Shown: piece after piece, positions 15,968 through 23,515 of the stretch | Layout of the letters: each line of letters opens with the position of its first letter | Position numbering within the stretch: the stretch's first letter is position 1 | Assembly (NCBI GenBank): GCA_002428935.1 | Contig: DIYG01000184.1 | Location: 1-25,379, forward strand | Length of the DNA: 25,379 nt | Direction: 5' to 3' | From: Halieaceae bacterium UBA6060 | Lineage (GTDB): Bacteria > Pseudomonadota > Gammaproteobacteria > Pseudomonadales > Halieaceae | The notes under the pieces: generated by a model | Database searches by the model: none | The model's input: only the letters and a program-made list of their open reading frames with translations | What the model was told of the DNA's origin: nothing | Made by a program: the position numbers and the translations under genes

Positions 15968-16606
15968 ATGGTTCAGGACACCCCCGAGTGTCGGGAAGAC
16001 GCACTTTCGCCGGCATTTTTTCGACCCCAACACCGTAGCCACCCGCAACACCACCAGCGCCTGGGACGCCAAGGTCCCGCTCATCCTAGCCCGCCCCGGA
16101 TGCCGCAGGTTCCGTCTCCCAATCATGCGGCTCTTCTCCATCGACCACCCCTGCACACCGGCCAAGATGGTAGGTCGCAAAAGCTAGCTGACCATCGAGG
16201 TAGGCCCGAGCCGATCACGCTTCCATCCGTTGCGCCCGGTGATCCTCACTTGCCAACTTCCGAGGAGCCAGAGCCGGGCTACCTGCCCTTATCGAGAACA
16301 ACGGATCGCGTGCTCCGTATCCTTTTGGAGGCGGACCTGGCCCGCGTGAGGGCCGAGAGCGTTGCCGAAAGCCTGGGAATCAGCTGTACCACGCTGCGAC
16401 GGCGACTGCGCAACGACCACACGAGCTATCAGTTTCTTCTGGATCGAGCCCGCCAGCATCGCTGTGAGTCACGGCTCCGACAGCGCTGGTTACCGGGCAA
16501 GTGCCTGGCGGAAGAACTGGGCTACCTGGAAATCAACAGCTTTTATCGCGCTTTCCGCCGCTGGACGGGGCTCAGCTACAGCGCCTACAAGGAGGCTTAT
16601 CACTGA
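15968..16606 (+). CDS. AraC-type HTH protein with aberrant N-terminal half
   Basis: The ATG at 15968 is preceded five bases upstream by AAGGAGG, the strongest ribosome-binding site in the window, giving 212 residues. The last 100 or so residues are a clear AraC/XylS DNA-binding domain: AESVAESLGISCTTLRRRL (first HTH), HTSYQFLLDRARQH, then CLAEELGYLEINSFYRAFRRWTG (second HTH) and SYSAYKEAYH. Residues about 20-110 are instead rich in His, Pro, Arg and Gln and look unlike a ligand-binding domain. In that stretch (about 16020-16160) the next frame has far stronger G+C preference at third positions than the annotated frame, suggesting compensating indels or decay. It may be a working short regulator or a damaged gene. 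It converges on purA; the target genes are unknown. Confidence 0.6.
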   Translation: MVQDTPECREDALSPAFFRPQHRSHPQHHQRLGRQGPAHPSPPRMPQVPSPNHAALLHRPPLHTGQDGRSQKLADHRGRPEPITLPSVAPGDPHLPTSEEPEPGYLPLSRTTDRVLRILLEADLARVRAESVAESLGISCTTLRRRLRNDHTSYQFLLDRARQHRCESRLRQRWLPGKCLAEELGYLEINSFYRAFRRWTGLSYSAYKEAYH

Positions 16607-16654
16607 GCTGAGGCCTTTCCACGGCAAGAAAGAGCATTGCGGAAGAAAGCGCCG

Positions 16655-16681
16655 CGCCGGTGGACGAGACTCCTACCGGCG
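16655..16681 (-). terminator. hairpin between AraC-type gene and purA
   Basis: CGCCGGT and ACCGGCG pair across 13 bases; the inner GGA/TCC also pairs, giving a stem of about ten base pairs with one bulge and a six-base loop. It sits 29 bases beyond the purA stop and is followed on the minus strand by CTTTCTT. It could end both convergent transcripts. The U tract is imperfect. Confidence 0.4.
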
Positions 16682-16709
16682 TGGGGATTCGGTGACGCGC
16701 AGGGAGCGC

Positions 16710-18002
16710 TCAGGCAAAAGGATCGTGGAGCACAATAGTTTCCAGGCGGTCGGGCCCCGTAGAGATAATATCGATGGGCGCGCCAACCACGGTTTCGATC
16801 AGAGCGATGTAATCCCGCGCAGCTTTGGGCAGTTCGTCCAGCGACTTCGCACCCACGGTGGATTCGCTCCACCCGGGTACGGTTTCGTAGATGGGGACCA
16901 ATCCCTCGTAATCGTCGGAATCCATAGGATTGGGCACGGGTTCTCCGCTGGCGCTCTCGTAGCCGATGCACAGTTGGATGGATTCCAGGCCGTCCAGCAC
17001 ATCCAGCTTGGTCAGACACAAACCACTCACGGAGTTGATATTCACCGCATTACGCAGAGCCACCGCGTCAAACCAGCCGCAACGACGGGCGCGCCCGGTG
17101 GTCGCACCAAACTCATGACCTCGGGTCGCGAGATGTTCACCGGTCTCGTCGAAAAGCTCCGTAGGAAACGGGCCTGAACCCACCCGCGTCGTGTAGGCCT
17201 TGGTGATTCCCAACACATAATCGAGGTAGAGAGGCCCAAAGCCCGACCCGGTGGCCGTGCCCCCGGCGGTGGTATTCGAACTGGTGACAAAGGGGTAGGT
17301 GCCGTGATCAATATCCAGGAGAGAGCCCTGGGCACCCTCGAAGAGAATACTGCGGGACTCACCACGAAGCTGATGAAGCAAGGCCGTAACATCAGCCATC
17401 ATGGGCAGAAGCTGCTCGCCCATGGCCAGGGCATCGGCGAGGACCACGTCGACATCCAGGGTTTCGGCGCCGTAGTAGTGCTCCAGTTGGAAGTTGTGAT
17501 ACTCCATAACCTCACGGAGCTTACGCTCGAAGCGCGCCGCGTCTTGAAGGTCCGCAAGCCGCAAACCGCGACGGGCCACCTTGTCTTCGTAGGCTGGCCC
17601 AATACCCCGACCCGTGGTGCCAATCTTGCGGGCGCCACGGCGCAACTCGCGAGCCTGATCGAGGGCTACGTGATAGGGCAAGATCAGCGGGCAGGCCGGC
17701 GACAAGCGCAATCGTTCGCGCACGGGTACAGACCGCGCCTCAAGCTCCGCGATTTCCTTGAGAAGCGCATCGGGCGCGAGAACAACGCCATTGCCAATCA
17801 GACAGTAGACATCCTGACGAAGAATCCCGGAGGGAATCAGGTGCAGGACGGTCTTCTGACCATCGCAGACCAGCGTATGCCCCGCGTTGTGCCCCCCCTG
17901 GAAACGCACGACCGCATCGGCGCGTTCCGTGAGTAAGTCAACGATCTTGCCTTTGCCCTCGTCACCCCATTGGGTTCCCAGGACCACTACATTGCGACTC
18001 AT
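16710..18002 (-). CDS. purA: adenylosuccinate synthetase
   Basis: 430 residues, the normal length for bacterial PurA. It condenses IMP and aspartate with GTP to adenylosuccinate, the first committed step to AMP, in the cytoplasm. Visible signatures are VVVLGTQWGDEGKGK (residues 5-19) with the catalytic Asp14, RFQGGHNAGHT with His42, the IGTTGRGIGPAYEDK segment, and the C-terminal GVGAPIDIISTGPDR guanine-binding region. The ATG overlaps the hisZ stop by four bases (ATGA), so the two are coupled. This DUF2065-hisZ-purA order is typical of pseudomonads and relatives. Nothing is unusual. Confidence 0.98.
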   Translation of the reverse strand: MSRNVVVLGTQWGDEGKGKIVDLLTERADAVVRFQGGHNAGHTLVCDGQKTVLHLIPSGILRQDVYCLIGNGVVLAPDALLKEIAELEARSVPVRERLRLSPACPLILPYHVALDQARELRRGARKIGTTGRGIGPAYEDKVARRGLRLADLQDAARFERKLREVMEYHNFQLEHYYGAETLDVDVVLADALAMGEQLLPMMADVTALLHQLRGESRSILFEGAQGSLLDIDHGTYPFVTSSNTTAGGTATGSGFGPLYLDYVLGITKAYTTRVGSGPFPTELFDETGEHLATRGHEFGATTGRARRCGWFDAVALRNAVNINSVSGLCLTKLDVLDGLESIQLCIGYESASGEPVPNPMDSDDYEGLVPIYETVPGWSESTVGAKSLDELPKAARDYIALIETVVGAPIDIISTGPDRLETIVLHDPFA

Positions 18003-19219
18003 GCCTTAGCTCCATTGCCGCCCGGTGCGACAGCACTACTGTCGAGCACCTGCACCTGCCAATCACCGTCCAGATTCACCAACTCTCGGTCACAGCGAGG
18101 GTCCCTCACTCCTCCCAGAGAGACAATGACCGTTTCTCCTTTCGCCCGCAGCTCACGAATTTTCGCCTGCACCGCTGGGTCTTCCTCCTGGGGCGCCGCG
18201 ATGGCCGTCCCAGCTTCCGCCTCGGAAAGCCGGGCAGCAAGAAGCCGCAGGTCCATCGCGAACCCCGTCGCGGGACGGGCACATCCGTAAACCGCCCCGA
18301 CATTGTCATAGCGCCCCCCCCGGGCAAGGGCTTCACCCAGACCCTGGGCATACACGGAGAAAACCGCCCCCGTGTGATAGCGATAGCCACGCAGCTCCGC
18401 CAGATCTACATACAGCGCCACCTCTGGGAAGCGAGCTCCCAGAGACTGACTCAAAGCCTCAAGCTCATCCAAGGCGGCGAGAACTTCAGGCATGGCCTCA
18501 AAACATTCTCGAGCCCGAGCTAGTACCTCCACGCCCCCGTGCAGGTCCATGAGGGTCCCAAGCAAGGATCCCTCTCGGCCCTCCAACAATGCCTCCAGAT
18601 CAGGGCGTGACTTACGCTGCACGGCATCGAACACCTGGCTGCGCAAATTCGCGTCGTCCAACCCGGCGGCTTCCAGAATGGGCCCATAAATCGCCCCATG
18701 ACCGAGATCGAGGGTCAGTGTGCTCGCGGCAATACCGGCATCGTCCAAAAGGGAAAGCATGAGGTCCATGACTTCGATGTCAGCGGACAGACTACCGTCA
18801 CCGTAAATCTCTGCTCCCATCTGCAATGGAGAGCGAGACGCCGCCAGAGAACGGGATCGCGTGTGGAGGGTCGAGCCGGCGTAACAAAGGCGGTTTACCC
18901 CCTGGCCCGCAAGGCTATGGGCGTCGATACGTGCCACCTGCGGTGTCATGTCTGCACGAACGCCCAACATGCGACCGCTGAGTTGATCGGGCATTTTGAA
19001 GGTCAGAAGATCCAGATCTTCACCGACACCCACCAGCAACGAATCCGTGTATTCAATGAGGGGGGGTATTACCAACTGGTAGCCCCAGCGCGCCGCACCA
19101 TCCAAAAGCTGTCGACGCAGCGCTTCGACCTGGGCTGCGGCGCCCGGTAGCAGCTCATCAATGCCGTCGGGCAACTGCCAGGCGCGGGTGGTTAGAGAAG
19201 AAGGCACGGACTCTGACAC
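17999..19219 (-). CDS. hisZ: ATP phosphoribosyltransferase regulatory subunit
   Basis: 406 residues. HisZ is a histidyl-tRNA-synthetase paralogue without aminoacylation activity. It forms a complex with short-form HisG and is needed for the first step of histidine synthesis. Visible features are WQLPDGIDELLPG at the N terminus, LVIPPLIEYTDSLL, the VRADMTPQVARIDAH motif-2 region (residues about 87-101), LQMGAEIYG and the C-terminal ALARGGRYDNV segment. The anticodon-binding domain of HisRS is absent, as expected for HisZ. The hisG partner is not in this window. The gene starts one base after the DUF2065 stop and overlaps purA by four bases. Confidence 0.95.
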   Translation of the reverse strand: MSESVPSSLTTRAWQLPDGIDELLPGAAAQVEALRRQLLDGAARWGYQLVIPPLIEYTDSLLVGVGEDLDLLTFKMPDQLSGRMLGVRADMTPQVARIDAHSLAGQGVNRLCYAGSTLHTRSRSLAASRSPLQMGAEIYGDGSLSADIEVMDLMLSLLDDAGIAASTLTLDLGHGAIYGPILEAAGLDDANLRSQVFDAVQRKSRPDLEALLEGREGSLLGTLMDLHGGVEVLARARECFEAMPEVLAALDELEALSQSLGARFPEVALYVDLAELRGYRYHTGAVFSVYAQGLGEALARGGRYDNVGAVYGCARPATGFAMDLRLLAARLSEAEAGTAIAAPQEEDPAVQAKIRELRAKGETVIVSLGGVRDPRCDRELVNLDGDWQVQVLDSSAVAPGGNGAKA

Positions 19220-19220
19220 T

Positions 19221-19412
19221 TCAGTTCACCAGGTAAAGCAGAACAACACCAACGGCCATGCTACCCAGACCAAAACGGCGAATACTCGCGTCGTCGAGCT
19301 GCGCCACGGTAGCCACCATGGATCGCCAGCGCCCGGGACTCAGGAACGGCAGAATGCCCTCTATCACCAAGACGAGAGCTATCGCCGCCGGAAATACCTG
19401 CCAGAAGTCCAC
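19221..19412 (-). CDS. DUF2065 small membrane protein (YjeT-like)
   Basis: 63 residues from a GTG start. Two hydrophobic helices, AIALVLVIEGILPFL (residues about 10-24) and GLGSMAVGVVLLYLV (about 48-62), flank a short polar loop with the family-typical QLDDASIRRFGL. The SPGRWR motif after helix one is also characteristic. It is probably an inner-membrane protein; its function is unknown. Genes of this family commonly lie between hflC and hisZ or purA, exactly as here. A GC-rich hairpin followed by T6 sits just upstream and separates it from hflC, so it may begin a new transcript or be reached only by readthrough. Confidence 0.9.
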   Translation of the reverse strand: MDFWQVFPAAIALVLVIEGILPFLSPGRWRSMVATVAQLDDASIRRFGLGSMAVGVVLLYLVN

Positions 19413-19430
19413 GCCTACCGATCCCCCAAG

Positions 19431-19485
19431 AAAAAACCGCGAAACGTATGAGCACGTCTTCGTGCTCTACGCTCCACGGTTGCGG
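19431..19485 (-). terminator. terminator-like hairpin after hflC
   Basis: On the minus strand GAGCACG-AAGA-CGTGCTC (19450-19467) is a perfect 7-bp stem. It is extended outward by CGTA/TACG and AACCG/CGGTT with internal loops, then followed by TTTTTT at 19431-19436. It is well placed to end the hfq-hflX-hflK-hflC transcript before DUF2065. Confidence 0.6.
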
Positions 19486-19497
19486 GATTCTACCACA

Positions 19498-19518
19498 GGG
19501 CCAGCCGCAAGCTGGCCC
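19498..19518 (-). repeat. perfect 8-bp stem-loop, hflC-DUF2065 gap
   Basis: GGGCCAGC-CGCAA-GCTGGCCC forms a perfect 8-bp stem with a 5-base loop. It lies between the hflC stop and the T-tailed hairpin and has no U tract of its own. It could stabilise the 3' end of the hfl mRNA. Confidence 0.5.
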
Positions 19519-19524
19519 GCTTCA

Positions 19525-19541
19525 AGGCCCTTTCCGGGCCT
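19525..19541 (-). repeat. 6-bp stem-loop abutting hflC stop
   Basis: AGGCCC-TTTCC-GGGCCT is a perfect 6-bp stem directly adjoining the hflC stop codon. It is the first of three consecutive hairpins in this 129-base gap. Confidence 0.4.
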
Positions 19542-20417
19542 CTACTGTCCGCCGGATGAATCCTTGAGATAACGGAAAAACTCGCTGTCTGGCTGCACCA
19601 GCAACACATCGCCGCTACCCTGAAAGGAATCCTGATACGCCCTGAGACTTCGAGTGAAAGCGTAAAACTCCGGATCTTGTCCAAAGGCATCGGCGTAGAT
19701 CCGCGTGGCCTCCGCATCGCCGTCACCGCGGATCTGCTCCGCTTCACGATAGGCGTTAGCGCTGATCACGGTCACTTCCCGATCCGCCGCGGCGCGGATC
19801 CCTTCGGCGAGCTCCTTACCTTGGGATCGTCGCTCCGTGGCTTCCTTGGCCCGCTCGGCATTCATACGCCGGTACACGGAATCAGATACGTCCGGTGGAA
19901 GGTCGATCTGCTTGACCCGTACATCCACCACCTCAACACCCAGTTCCGTGCGCGCGACTTCGTCCAATTCCTGAGTAATGGTTTCCATGAGCAGGTCCCG
20001 CTCACCGGATACCACCTCCTGAATCGTGCGAATTGCCACCTGGTTGCGCAGGCCATCGTTGATGCGCTGCGCCAAAAGACCTGCCGCCCGGGCATCATCG
20101 CCACTGGTTGCGGTGTAGAACACGGCAGTATCGGCAATGCGGTACTTGGCGTAGGAATCCACAATCAGCGCTTTCTGTTCCTGGGTGAAGAAACGTTCGG
20201 GTTGGGAATCCACAGTGAGGATACGGCCATCGAACTTCCTAACGTTGTTGACGAAAGGAATCTTCACGTGCAAACCCGGCTGAAGATCAGGGTCCACAAC
20301 TTCCCCAAATCGCAACAACACGCCGCGCTCGGTCTCTTTGATCACGTACAGCGCGTTGGAGGCGATAAAGCCAATCAACACGAGCCCTAAAATCAGGGAT
20401 AGGCTTCTTCCAGTCAT
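19542..20417 (-). CDS. hflC: FtsH-protease modulator HflC
   Basis: 291 residues from the ATG at 20417, one base after the hflK stop; the longer open frame upstream overlaps hflK and is not supported. An N-terminal membrane anchor (LSLILGLVLIGFIASNALYVI, residues about 5-25) is followed by a periplasmic SPFH/Band 7 domain (VIKETERGVLLRFGEV, then LQPGLHVKIPFVNNV) and a helical region with NAERAKEATERRSQGKE. HflC assembles with HflK into a large inner-membrane cage around the AAA protease FtsH and restrains its activity on membrane proteins. Length and domain order are normal. It is the last gene of the hfq-hflX-hflK-hflC group, with strong hairpins after its stop. Confidence 0.97.
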   Translation of the reverse strand: MTGRSLSLILGLVLIGFIASNALYVIKETERGVLLRFGEVVDPDLQPGLHVKIPFVNNVRKFDGRILTVDSQPERFFTQEQKALIVDSYAKYRIADTAVFYTATSGDDARAAGLLAQRINDGLRNQVAIRTIQEVVSGERDLLMETITQELDEVARTELGVEVVDVRVKQIDLPPDVSDSVYRRMNAERAKEATERRSQGKELAEGIRAAADREVTVISANAYREAEQIRGDGDAEATRIYADAFGQDPEFYAFTRSLRAYQDSFQGSGDVLLVQPDSEFFRYLKDSSGGQ

Positions 20418-20418
20418 A

Positions 20419-21564
20419 TCAGCGGCTCCCCCGGCGCGAAGATTGCGTTGCGGCATCTCGCCGTAACTGTTCCGTGACCAGGTCGGCCAGCTCGCGAATG
20501 TTCCCCGCATTGACGTCGAGGATCGTGCTACGACCCGATCCACCACTGCCTGCGCCCAGCTTGTCCAGGGGCAGATACATCATGTTATTTCCGCCCTCGA
20601 TATCCACCATCACCTTGGAGGTGCTGGACAGGACATTCTGCACCGCGTCGAGATACAGACGCTCTCGCGTGACTTCCGGCGCTTTGCGATACTCCGCCAG
20701 CAGCTTATTGAAGCGATCCGCTTCACCTTCAGCATTGGCAATTACCTGCTCGCGATAGGCGCTGGCCTCTTCGATCTGCCGCTGCGCCTCACCTCGGGCT
20801 TCAGGAACGATGCCATTGGCGTAGGACTGAGCCTCGTTCTTCACGCGCTCTTCGTCCTCCCGGGCCTTGATCACATCATCAAAGGCAGCCTGGACCTGGC
20901 TCGGCGGTTTGGAATCGTCCACGTTGACCGTGGATACACGAATCCCCGTGGTGTAGTCGGTGAGGTATTCTTGCAGTCGGTCCTGCACTTCCGTGGCGAT
21001 TTTGGCCCGTCCTTCCGTCAGCACCAGATCCATGGTCATACCCCCAACCACGTGGCGCAGAGCACTCTTCGCCGCGTGCTGAAGAGAGTTCTCGGGCTGA
21101 CGAACTTCCAGGACATAGTTCTTCACGTCGTCAATAACGTACTGCACCGAAAGGCTTACTTCGACGATGTTCTCGTCTTGGGTGAGCATGATCTCGCGGA
21201 AGCGAGCAGAACGGACCCGGGTAGTGTTCTCGGGAATCACCTCGTCAATAAGAGGGGGGTTCCAATGCAGCCCTGGCTGGGCCGTGGCGTGATATTCACC
21301 AAAGCGCAGAATAACGGCACGCTCTTGTTCATCCACCTGGTAGAAGCCAAAAAAGGCCCATACGGCAGCCACAATACCGAGGATAACGACCACAAGGGAA
21401 ACGGACGCTCCTCCACCCCCGCTGCCACCACCGGAGCCTCCAAACAGGCCACCCAGGCGCTGCTGAAGCTTCTTCAGCGCCTCATCAAGGTCGGGCGGCC
21501 CCTGGTTACCACCGCCCCAGGGATCGCGGGAATTGTTGCCGCCACCCGGTTCATTCCAGGCCAT
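20419..21564 (-). CDS. hflK: FtsH-protease modulator HflK
   Basis: 381 residues. A cytoplasmic N terminus rich in Gly, Asn and Pro (DPWGGGNQGPPDLDEALKK, then a poly-Gly/Ser stretch) precedes a membrane helix (VSLVVVILGIVAAVWAFFGFY, residues about 55-75) and an SPFH domain with VDEQERAVILRFGEY and GLHWNPPLIDEV. The coiled helical region contains VIKAREDEERVKNEAQSYAN and ASAYREQVIANAEGEA. The LPLDK motif lies near the end. HflK pairs with HflC to form the FtsH-enclosing complex in the inner membrane. AGGAG lies seven bases before the ATG. Its stop is one base from hflC. The Gly/Ser-rich tract is typical of HflK and not a sign of damage. Confidence 0.97.
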   Translation of the reverse strand: MAWNEPGGGNNSRDPWGGGNQGPPDLDEALKKLQQRLGGLFGGSGGGSGGGGASVSLVVVILGIVAAVWAFFGFYQVDEQERAVILRFGEYHATAQPGLHWNPPLIDEVIPENTTRVRSARFREIMLTQDENIVEVSLSVQYVIDDVKNYVLEVRQPENSLQHAAKSALRHVVGGMTMDLVLTEGRAKIATEVQDRLQEYLTDYTTGIRVSTVNVDDSKPPSQVQAAFDDVIKAREDEERVKNEAQSYANGIVPEARGEAQRQIEEASAYREQVIANAEGEADRFNKLLAEYRKAPEVTRERLYLDAVQNVLSSTSKVMVDIEGGNNMMYLPLDKLGAGSGGSGRSTILDVNAGNIRELADLVTEQLRRDAATQSSRRGSR

Positions 21565-21656
21565 GCTTTATCTCCTGCAAAAAGCTTGCTGCTCGCGGCT
21601 CCCAATGGGAACCGATCATTTCGGAAGCGGGCCATTCTAGCAAAATAGCCGCCTGT

Positions 21657-22961
21657 TCAGAGACCGCCCCGCGCCTGCAATCGTTCCCAGTCTGCGCGCG
21701 GCAATCGAATGTGTAAGCGAGCGGAGCCATCGTCGTCGAAGGCTTCCTCTTCTACCGCCCCCAGAGCGTGAAGAGCGGCCCGCAGCCGCGCCTGATCTGG
21801 GCTCAGGGTCACCGTCTCCGCAAACAGATCTTTGCCCAGCAGCTCCGCCAACGCCTGTAAGAGGAGATCCATGCCGATCCCCGCCGCAGCGCTGACCCAG
21901 ACCCGCCGGGGCATACCCTGCTCGTCTCTGTCGATACGAGCATTGGTCTCCAGCAGGTCAATCTTGTTGTAGACCTCCAGCTCCGGCCGCTCATCGGCGC
22001 CAATTTCCTCCAGCACCGCCCGCACCTCGTGACGATTGTCATCGCGTTCCTCACTGGCTGCATCAACCACGTGGAGGAGCAAATCCGCCTCCCGGGTTTC
22101 CTCCAGCGTCGCTTTGAAGGACTCCACGAGTCCGTGGGGTAAGCGAGCAATGAAACCCACCGTATCGGCGAGGATTACCGAGCCCAGATTCGGCACGGAC
22201 AGGCGACGAAGGGTGGGATCGAGGGTCGCGAAGAGTTGGTCCGCCGCGTATACCTCCGCCTCCGTAAGGCGATTAAACAACGTGGATTTCCCCGCATTGG
22301 TGTATCCCACCAGCGCTACCGTGGGCAATTCCGCACGCTGACGGGCCCGACGACCCTGGCCCCTTTGACGGCGAACGCGCTCAAGGCGACTGCGAATACT
22401 CTTGATCCGAGCACGCAACAGGCGCCGATCGGTTTCCAGCTGAGTCTCACCCGGGCCGCGAAGGCCGATACCGCCTTTTTGCCGCTCCAGGTGAGTCCAA
22501 CCCCGTACGAGTCGGGTACTCATGTATTGCAGCTGTGCGAGTTCGACCTGCAGCTTGCCTTCGTGGGTTCGCGCACGCTGGGCGAAGATATCCAGAATAA
22601 GCCCCGTGCGATCCAAAACCCGGCACTTGAGCTCTCCTTCGATGTTTCGCTCCTGACTGGGACTCAGCGCGTGGTTGAATATCACCAACTGCGCATCTTC
22701 GGCCGCCAGGGTGGCCGCAATTTCCTCAAGCTTGCCGGAACCGACAAAGGTGCGTGCCTGGGGGGCCAGGCGGTGCCCACCAACGACAGCCACTGGGTCG
22801 CCGCCCGCCGAACGCACCAGCGCTTCAAACTCATCCAGGTCGACACCCGCCGAGTCTGAATCCAGCGTCAGATTGACGAGCACCGCGCGCTCGGCAGTGC
22901 CGTTTTCGGCGACCGCTCGGGCATCGCCCGATGCTCGCTCAACAGGACGTTCAAAAAACAC
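21657..22961 (-). CDS. hflX: ribosome-associated GTPase HflX
   Basis: 434 residues. The HflX N-terminal domain contains GHRLAPQARTFVGSGKLEEI (about residues 62-81), VIFNHALSPSQERN, and RTGLILDIFAQRARTHEGK followed by ELAQLQYMSTRLVRGW. The GTPase domain carries a G1 loop GYTNAGKST at residues 219-227, G3 in ILADTVGFI and G4 in YNKIDLL. HflX binds 50S and 70S ribosomes and can split stalled ribosomes under heat stress. A G+C-rich linker with GLRGPGETQLETDRR lies between the domains, as is usual. It follows hfq by 85 bases and precedes hflK by 92 bases, in a conserved operon. Confidence 0.97.
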   Translation of the reverse strand: MFFERPVERASGDARAVAENGTAERAVLVNLTLDSDSAGVDLDEFEALVRSAGGDPVAVVGGHRLAPQARTFVGSGKLEEIAATLAAEDAQLVIFNHALSPSQERNIEGELKCRVLDRTGLILDIFAQRARTHEGKLQVELAQLQYMSTRLVRGWTHLERQKGGIGLRGPGETQLETDRRLLRARIKSIRSRLERVRRQRGQGRRARQRAELPTVALVGYTNAGKSTLFNRLTEAEVYAADQLFATLDPTLRRLSVPNLGSVILADTVGFIARLPHGLVESFKATLEETREADLLLHVVDAASEERDDNRHEVRAVLEEIGADERPELEVYNKIDLLETNARIDRDEQGMPRRVWVSAAAGIGMDLLLQALAELLGKDLFAETVTLSPDQARLRAALHALGAVEEEAFDDDGSARLHIRLPRADWERLQARGGL

Positions 22962-22996
22962 AGCGGTTACCGCAGTTCAGGCGAACTCCACCCGGG

Positions 22997-23018
22997 CCGG
23001 CGCAACGCAGTGCGCCGG
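22997..23018 (-). other. 8-bp perfect hairpin in hfq-hflX gap
   Basis: CCGGCGCA-ACGCAG-TGCGCCGG is a perfect 8-bp stem with a 6-base loop, 29 bases after the hfq stop. No T run follows on either strand, so it is more likely an mRNA-stabilising or processing structure, or a weak attenuator, than an intrinsic terminator. Confidence 0.4.
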
Positions 23019-23046
23019 GAAACCGCCTGGGAAGCTGATCCGGAGC

Positions 23047-23295
23047 TTAGCCTTCGCCATCTTCCGAGGGTGGGTTCTGCATCGGCATGCGCACGACGCG
23101 ACCGGGAACCACGGTCGAGATGGCATGCTTGTACACCATCTGGGAGACGGTGTTCTTGAGCAAAACAACGAACTGGTCAAAGGATTCAATCTGACCCTGC
23201 AGTTTGATGCCGTTGACGAGATAGATGGATACCGGGACCCGCTCTTTTCGCAGCAGGTTCAGGTAAGGGTCTTGTAGCGTGTGCCCTTTTGACAT
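23047..23295 (-). CDS. hfq: RNA chaperone Hfq
   Basis: 82 residues. The Sm-like fold spans residues about 7-66: the proximal RNA-binding Gln8, the LNLLRKERVPVSIYLVNG segment (Sm1), then FDQFVVLLKN and the YKHAISTVVP Sm2 motif whose Tyr-Lys-His lines the U-binding pore. A short acidic tail (NPPSEDGEG) follows, as in pseudomonad-type Hfq and unlike the longer enterobacterial tail. Hfq hexamers pair small RNAs with mRNAs. AAGGAG lies nine bases before the ATG. It heads the hflX-hflK-hflC group and lies 220 bases after miaA. That gap contains a U7 run and a small GGCTC/GAGCC hairpin in the likely hfq leader, compatible with autoregulation, but this is not shown. Confidence 0.98.
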   Translation of the reverse strand: MSKGHTLQDPYLNLLRKERVPVSIYLVNGIKLQGQIESFDQFVVLLKNTVSQMVYKHAISTVVPGRVVRMPMQNPPSEDGEG

Positions 23296-23474
23296 GACAC
23301 ATTACTCCTTAGGCCTTGATGGCTCTGTTGGGGCTCAAATCGAGCCTAAAAAAACCGAAACGCTTCAGCGCAAAATATCAACACATTCAATGCGTTGCAG
23401 TGCCCCTAGGGCCACTTTGGACCTTCCCACTCCCGTAGAAGGGGAATCCGCCCAAACCCATCGCCCTGAAGCTC

Positions 23475-23504
23475 CACTCCGACAGATAAGACTGAATCGG
23501 AGTG
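23475..23504 (-). other. stem-loop just after miaA
   Basis: CACTCCGA and TCGGAGTG pair perfectly across 14 bases, and the inner CAG/CTG can add three pairs with an AA bulge. It begins 12 bases beyond the miaA stop. No T tract follows on the minus strand, so it is a candidate 3' structure rather than a confident terminator. The rest of the 23296-23515 gap probably holds the hfq promoter, but I cannot point to clear -35 and -10 boxes. Confidence 0.35.
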
Positions 23505-23515
23505 CCCTCAGCTTA

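Noticed and set aside
16362..17177. Plus-strand open frame of 271 codons overlapping the AraC-type gene and antisense to purA
   Set aside because: It reads out of frame through the HTH domain and antisense through the conserved end of purA; its peptide shows no recognisable domain.
21400..21450. Short repeated Gly/Ser codons in hflK as a possible tandem-repeat artefact
   Set aside because: A Gly/Ser-rich tract before the membrane helix is normal for HflK.
22236..22859. 207-codon plus-strand open frame opposite hflX
   Set aside because: Antisense shadow of the HflX GTPase and N-terminal domains; composition follows the real gene.
23325..23352. GGCTC-AAATC-GAGCC followed by TAAAAAAA as a terminator
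   Set aside because: The A run follows the stem on the plus strand, where no gene ends; on the minus strand the T run precedes the stem, so it cannot be an intrinsic terminator there.
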